Source: Thermoflexales bacterium (GTDB taxonomy: Bacteria > Chloroflexota > Anaerolineae > Fen-1058). Taken from it: DNA of 30,675 bases. The notes under the pieces were generated by a model. That model worked only from the letters and a program-made list of their open reading frames with translations. It searched no databases and was not told the DNA's origin. Location: contig JAFGFO010000412.1 in the NCBI GenBank assembly GCA_016931085.1, positions 1 to 30,675 of the forward strand. The letters run 5' to 3'. Positions 27,906 through 30,675 of the stretch are shown in pieces. How positions within the stretch are numbered: position 1 is the first letter of the stretch; every line of letters starts with the position of its first letter. A program made the position numbers and the translations under genes.

Positions 27906-30675
27906 CTACTTCAGTACCACCGGCAGGTAAATCCTGTGCCAGATCGCCTCGACCGTCGTCGTCAGCACGACCTGCGCCGAGCGGCTCGCATTGCCCCGCG
28001 AGGTGACCGTCACAGTGACCGCCGCGCTCGCGCCGGCCGGCGCATTGGCCGGGACACTCACGACCACGGCGACAAGCTGGCCGGCCAGCTCGCCCAAGGT
28101 CAAGACGCTCGTCGGCAGGCTCACACCCCAGGCCGGGTCGCTGCTAGTATGGCTCACGTCGAAGGTATCGGTCGTGGTGCCGGTGTTGGTCACGCGCAGG
28201 GTATAGCTCACCACCTGGCCGGGCAAGGCGCTTTGGCCGGGCGTGTTTGGAACCACCAGTACCCCCAGCGCATAGTATTCACCCTTGTCGGTGGTGATCG
28301 AAACATTGCCGGCCGCGTCGGCTGCCTGGAAGAGGGTCTCGATTCGCCCACCGGCCGTCAGCGCAGTGCCGTTCCACGTCAGCCCGTCGCCGGCCGGCGA
28401 CAGCTCGAGCGATTTCCACGCGCCATTCCCGTCGGTGTAGGCCACTATCACGCGGCTGACGCCGGAACGGCTGTCTTCCACACGCGCGCTAAAAACCCAC
28501 TGGCCAGCCGGTGACAACTCGACTGTGCTGGTAAAGATCTGCGGCGGCCCGAAATCGTCTGTTACGTCGGACCACAACACCTGGTAGGTCTGGCTGTCGT
28601 AGACTCGCTCGACCGGCTGCGTGCCGCTGTAGAACTGGCCGGCGTAGACGACCAGTCGCTCCGAAATGCCCTCACCTGTTTCCAGCCGGTTGACGATGCC
28701 CAGCGTGGTGGGATACCAGCCCTCGAAGGGGTAGGGGGGTTCAGACAGGGCTGTGTCGCTGACCGGCCGGGCGATGACCGGGTCGAAGGGGGTGTCCAGG
28801 CTGTATGTCCCGCCCACCAGCAGCACGCCGTGCGCCATGCAGCCTGCGCAGGGCGGCTCGAGATAGCGCCCGGTGCGCGGTTGCGTGGGCCGGCCAGCCG
28901 GTGCGGAGACCTCGTCGGCGATGTGGTAGTAGCGGCCGATCGGCGTGTCGACCGCTTCCGGTGCCAGCGCCAAGGTGTGCGTTTCCACCTGCAGGGCGTC
29001 GATCTGGCTTGCCCTGGCTTGTGTCACGCTGCCGGGGGCGTTCTTTAGCCCCACTCGCCTGGACGAGGCCGGCAACTGCACGCGCTGCATCGGCAGGCCG
29101 TACAGCGTGGCCTCGGCCAGCACCTTGATGTCGTATTCGCCGTAACCGCTGCCGCCCGCGCTGTTGCGATAGCGCTGCTTGGCGGCCACCAGGGCCGCCC
29201 CCAGCGGCCTGGAGGCCAGCTCCTCGACGAAAAAGGCGTGCAGTTGTTCTGAAAAGGCCAGCCCTTCGTCGGTGCCGTAACCGTAGCCGGTGTTGGCCAG
29301 GTAGGCCGCGCCCTGCCCCTGCCATGCCTGGACAAAGTCATAGCCCCAGTCGGGGACGCTCGAGCTTCCGTCCGGCTCGGCATCGGCGTCGGGCACGTTC
29401 AGCCCGCTGTGGCAGCCGACCGTCTGCACCAGCGTGCCGCCCATGTACAGGCCAGCGGCTGGGATTTCCCCGCTGCGCAGCAGGTCGACCGTCTCGGTGA
29501 CCAGCGCGGGTTGGAGCGAGCGCTGGTTAAAGTGGGCGTTGAGCGAGCTGAGACCGTAGGGCGCGGCTGGGCCAAACAGATAGTCGCGCAAATCCTGGGC
29601 GTTCCAGTCGTCGCCGATCAGCCCGTCGACCGCCAGGTTGTGCGTGACGCTCCACGTGGCGCTGATGGCCTGCGACATGTCGCTCAAAAAGTCGTAACCG
29701 GCCACCAGGCCGCGCGCCGGGTGAATAGTGGGCCTGGCCAGGTAGGCGTCCACCGCGCCCGCCACTTCGCTGGGTGACTCGACCAGGCGCCCCACCGCGT
29801 AATGCGGGACAAAGGTCAAGCGCCCCAGGCCCAGCTCGCCGCGCAGGCTTGCGTAATAGTCCTGGGTCAAGATAAACCCGCCTCGCAGCGCGCTGCCCGT
29901 GGGCGATTCGCCCGTGGTGTGGGCGTTGTATTCGGCCTCGTTGGCGATGGAGGCCGTGTCTACCAGCCGGTAAAAAGGCGCGATGTTGTCGCTGCCGGCG
30001 ATGACGAGGTAGTGGATGGCCGGGTGGGCGCTGAGCGTGTCTGAGATGACGCCCTTGATGGCGTAGGCAACCGCGTTGGCGGCCGCCGCGCTGCACGTGT
30101 TGGCGTCCCACTGCATGTAGGCCTCGACCACCCCAGGGCTGCTTTCCAGTGGCAGCACCAACCCGCCGGTGGCTTGGGCCAGTTCGACCGTCTTGCTGTG
30201 CACCAGGCGGGCCGCCTCCAGGCCGTAGAACTGCTCCCAGCGGTCGAAATTGCTCAGGATCAGCGTGGTGATGACGCCCCCAGCCTGCACCGGCGTGGAG
30301 AACGCGCCGGAGGCGGCCGGCAAGTCGCGCTGGCAGTCGTCGGTGGCGGCTGGCGGGGCCAGGCTCACTTCCAGTTGGTAGGGCGTGTCCGGGTCGTGCG
30401 CGCCGTTGTGGCCCACCACGACCAGGTAGTAGTAGCCCGGCCCGCGCAACGCGCGCACGGTGCTTGCCTCTGTAACTGTGCCACGTTGGAGAGATACATC
30501 GAGGATATTGCCGACGTCGAGGATGTTGCCGACGTCGAGGATGTTGCCGACATCGAGGATGTTGCCGACGTCGAGGATGTTGCCGACATCGAGGATGTTG
30601 CCGACGTCGAGGATGTTGCCGACGTCGAGGATGTTGCCGACGTCGAGGATGTTGCCGACGTCGAGGATGTTGCCA
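27906..30675 (-). CDS. Secreted C25-like (gingipain-type, clan CD) cysteine peptidase, N-terminus outside window
   Basis: The frame is open to the window edge, so signal peptide and start are missing; the GTG at 30458 is probably internal. From the N-terminal side: GNILDV hexapeptide repeats (30675-30501), a PPC-like beta domain (about 30475-30340, YYYLVVVGHNGAHDPDTPYQLEV), and a caspase-fold peptidase region with HYLVIAGSDNIAPF, candidate His in LNAHFNQ (29532-29534) and candidate Cys in TVGCHSGLNVPD (29412-29414). Downstream are beta-sandwich regions, a NEW3/DUF11-like module and the tail IWHRIYLPVVLK. Clan CD enzymes use a His/Cys dyad; cleavage specificity cannot be predicted. The tail matches that of the GH16 protein (FLPLVMKNF), suggesting a shared route to the surface. 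It may be a processing protease for envelope proteins. Confidence 0.82.
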   Translation of the reverse strand, partial: GNILDVGNILDVGNILDVGNILDVGNILDVGNILDVGNILDVGNILDVGNILDVGNILDVSLQRGTVTEASTVRALRGPGYYYLVVVGHNGAHDPDTPYQLEVSLAPPAATDDCQRDLPAASGAFSTPVQAGGVITTLILSNFDRWEQFYGLEAARLVHSKTVELAQATGGLVLPLESSPGVVEAYMQWDANTCSAAAANAVAYAIKGVISDTLSAHPAIHYLVIAGSDNIAPFYRLVDTASIANEAEYNAHTTGESPTGSALRGGFILTQDYYASLRGELGLGRLTFVPHYAVGRLVESPSEVAGAVDAYLARPTIHPARGLVAGYDFLSDMSQAISATWSVTHNLAVDGLIGDDWNAQDLRDYLFGPAAPYGLSSLNAHFNQRSLQPALVTETVDLLRSGEIPAAGLYMGGTLVQTVGCHSGLNVPDADAEPDGSSSVPDWGYDFVQAWQGQGAAYLANTGYGYGTDEGLAFSEQLHAFFVEELASRPLGAALVAAKQRYRNSAGGSGYGEYDIKVLAEATLYGLPMQRVQLPASSRRVGLKNAPGSVTQARASQIDALQVETHTLALAPEAVDTPIGRYYHIADEVSAPAGRPTQPRTGRYLEPPCAGCMAHGVLLVGGTYSLDTPFDPVIARPVSDTALSEPPYPFEGWYPTTLGIVNRLETGEGISERLVVYAGQFYSGTQPVERVYDSQTYQVLWSDVTDDFGPPQIFTSTVELSPAGQWVFSARVEDSRSGVSRVIVAYTDGNGAWKSLELSPAGDGLTWNGTALTAGGRIETLFQAADAAGNVSITTDKGEYYALGVLVVPNTPGQSALPGQVVSYTLRVTNTGTTTDTFDVSHTSSDPAWGVSLPTSVLTLGELAGQLVAVVVSVPANAPAGASAAVTVTVTSRGNASRSAQVVLTTTVEAIWHRIYLPVVLK
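30501..30675. repeat. 18-bp tandem repeat encoding GNILDV
   Basis: Nine full copies and 13 bases of a tenth of GAGGATGTTGCCGACGTC (+ strand). On the - strand each copy reads Gly-Asn-Ile-Leu-Asp-Val in frame with the peptidase. The three variant bases inside the full copies (one AAT for AAC, two GAT for GAC) are all silent in that frame. The array reaches the end of the window, so its total copy number is unknown. Confidence 0.92.

Noticed and set aside
30501..30675. CRISPR array
   Set aside because: The 18-bp units are contiguous with no spacers and are in frame with the peptidase gene, so this is a coding tandem repeat.

Overview
The window looks like chromosomal DNA from a GC-rich member of the Chloroflexota, most likely Anaerolineae-like. 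The evidence is the style of its proteins: large secreted modular proteins with Calx-beta, DUF11 and CBM-like modules ending in a short tail of the type (F/Y)LP(L/V)V(M/L)K, PT-rich 'TPxPT' linkers in a membrane kinase, three-GAF/PP2C regulators, HEAT-repeat proteins, and many short dispersed palindromes placed at gene ends. Taxonomy is an inference; there is no rRNA or other marker gene here. Both ends of the window cut through a gene.

Left block (1-14291, + strand): a beta-glucan degradation locus. A secreted GH16 endo-glucanase, whose catalytic domain sits inside one of its own CBM11/CIA30-like modules, is followed by a long inverted repeat and a very good sigma70-type promoter. Then come two cytoplasmic inverting glycoside phosphorylases (a ~1083-aa GH94/GH149/GH161-superfamily enzyme and a ~944-aa GH94 enzyme), a GH3 beta-glucosidase with an inserted PA14 domain, and a GH1 beta-glucosidase. 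The most economical reading is: GH16 cuts beta-1,3-glucan outside the cell, oligosaccharides enter through a transporter not encoded here, the long phosphorylase works on longer oligomers, the GH94 enzyme on the disaccharide (releasing glucose-1-phosphate), and GH3/GH1 hydrolyse what is left. Exact linkage specificity cannot be read from the sequence.

Middle block (14314-18080, +): a DUF58 protein and a TgpA-like membrane transglutaminase overlap by ATGA. The MoxR ATPase that usually accompanies them is not adjacent.

Signalling block (18189-25997): a promoter with a perfect 14-bp palindrome between -35 and -10 drives a membrane-anchored Ser/Thr kinase-like protein whose HRD aspartate is replaced by glycine. 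Convergent to it, on the - strand, is a run of a DinB-TPR protein, a 7TM-three GAF-PP2C phosphatase (split by a -1 frameshift at about 24510) and a soluble PAS histidine kinase.

Right block (26142-30675): a promoter and a double-hairpin leader precede a HEAT-repeat protein with three copies of an unusual W-P-(Y)WIAK-W-C-IG module. Four bases beyond its stop, in the opposite direction, ends a secreted gingipain-like (clan CD, C25-type) cysteine peptidase. Its N-terminal side runs into a tandem 18-bp repeat encoding the hexapeptide GNILDV, where the window ends.

There is no gene-free stretch longer than 300 bases. I saw no tRNA, rRNA, CRISPR array, transposase or integrase.
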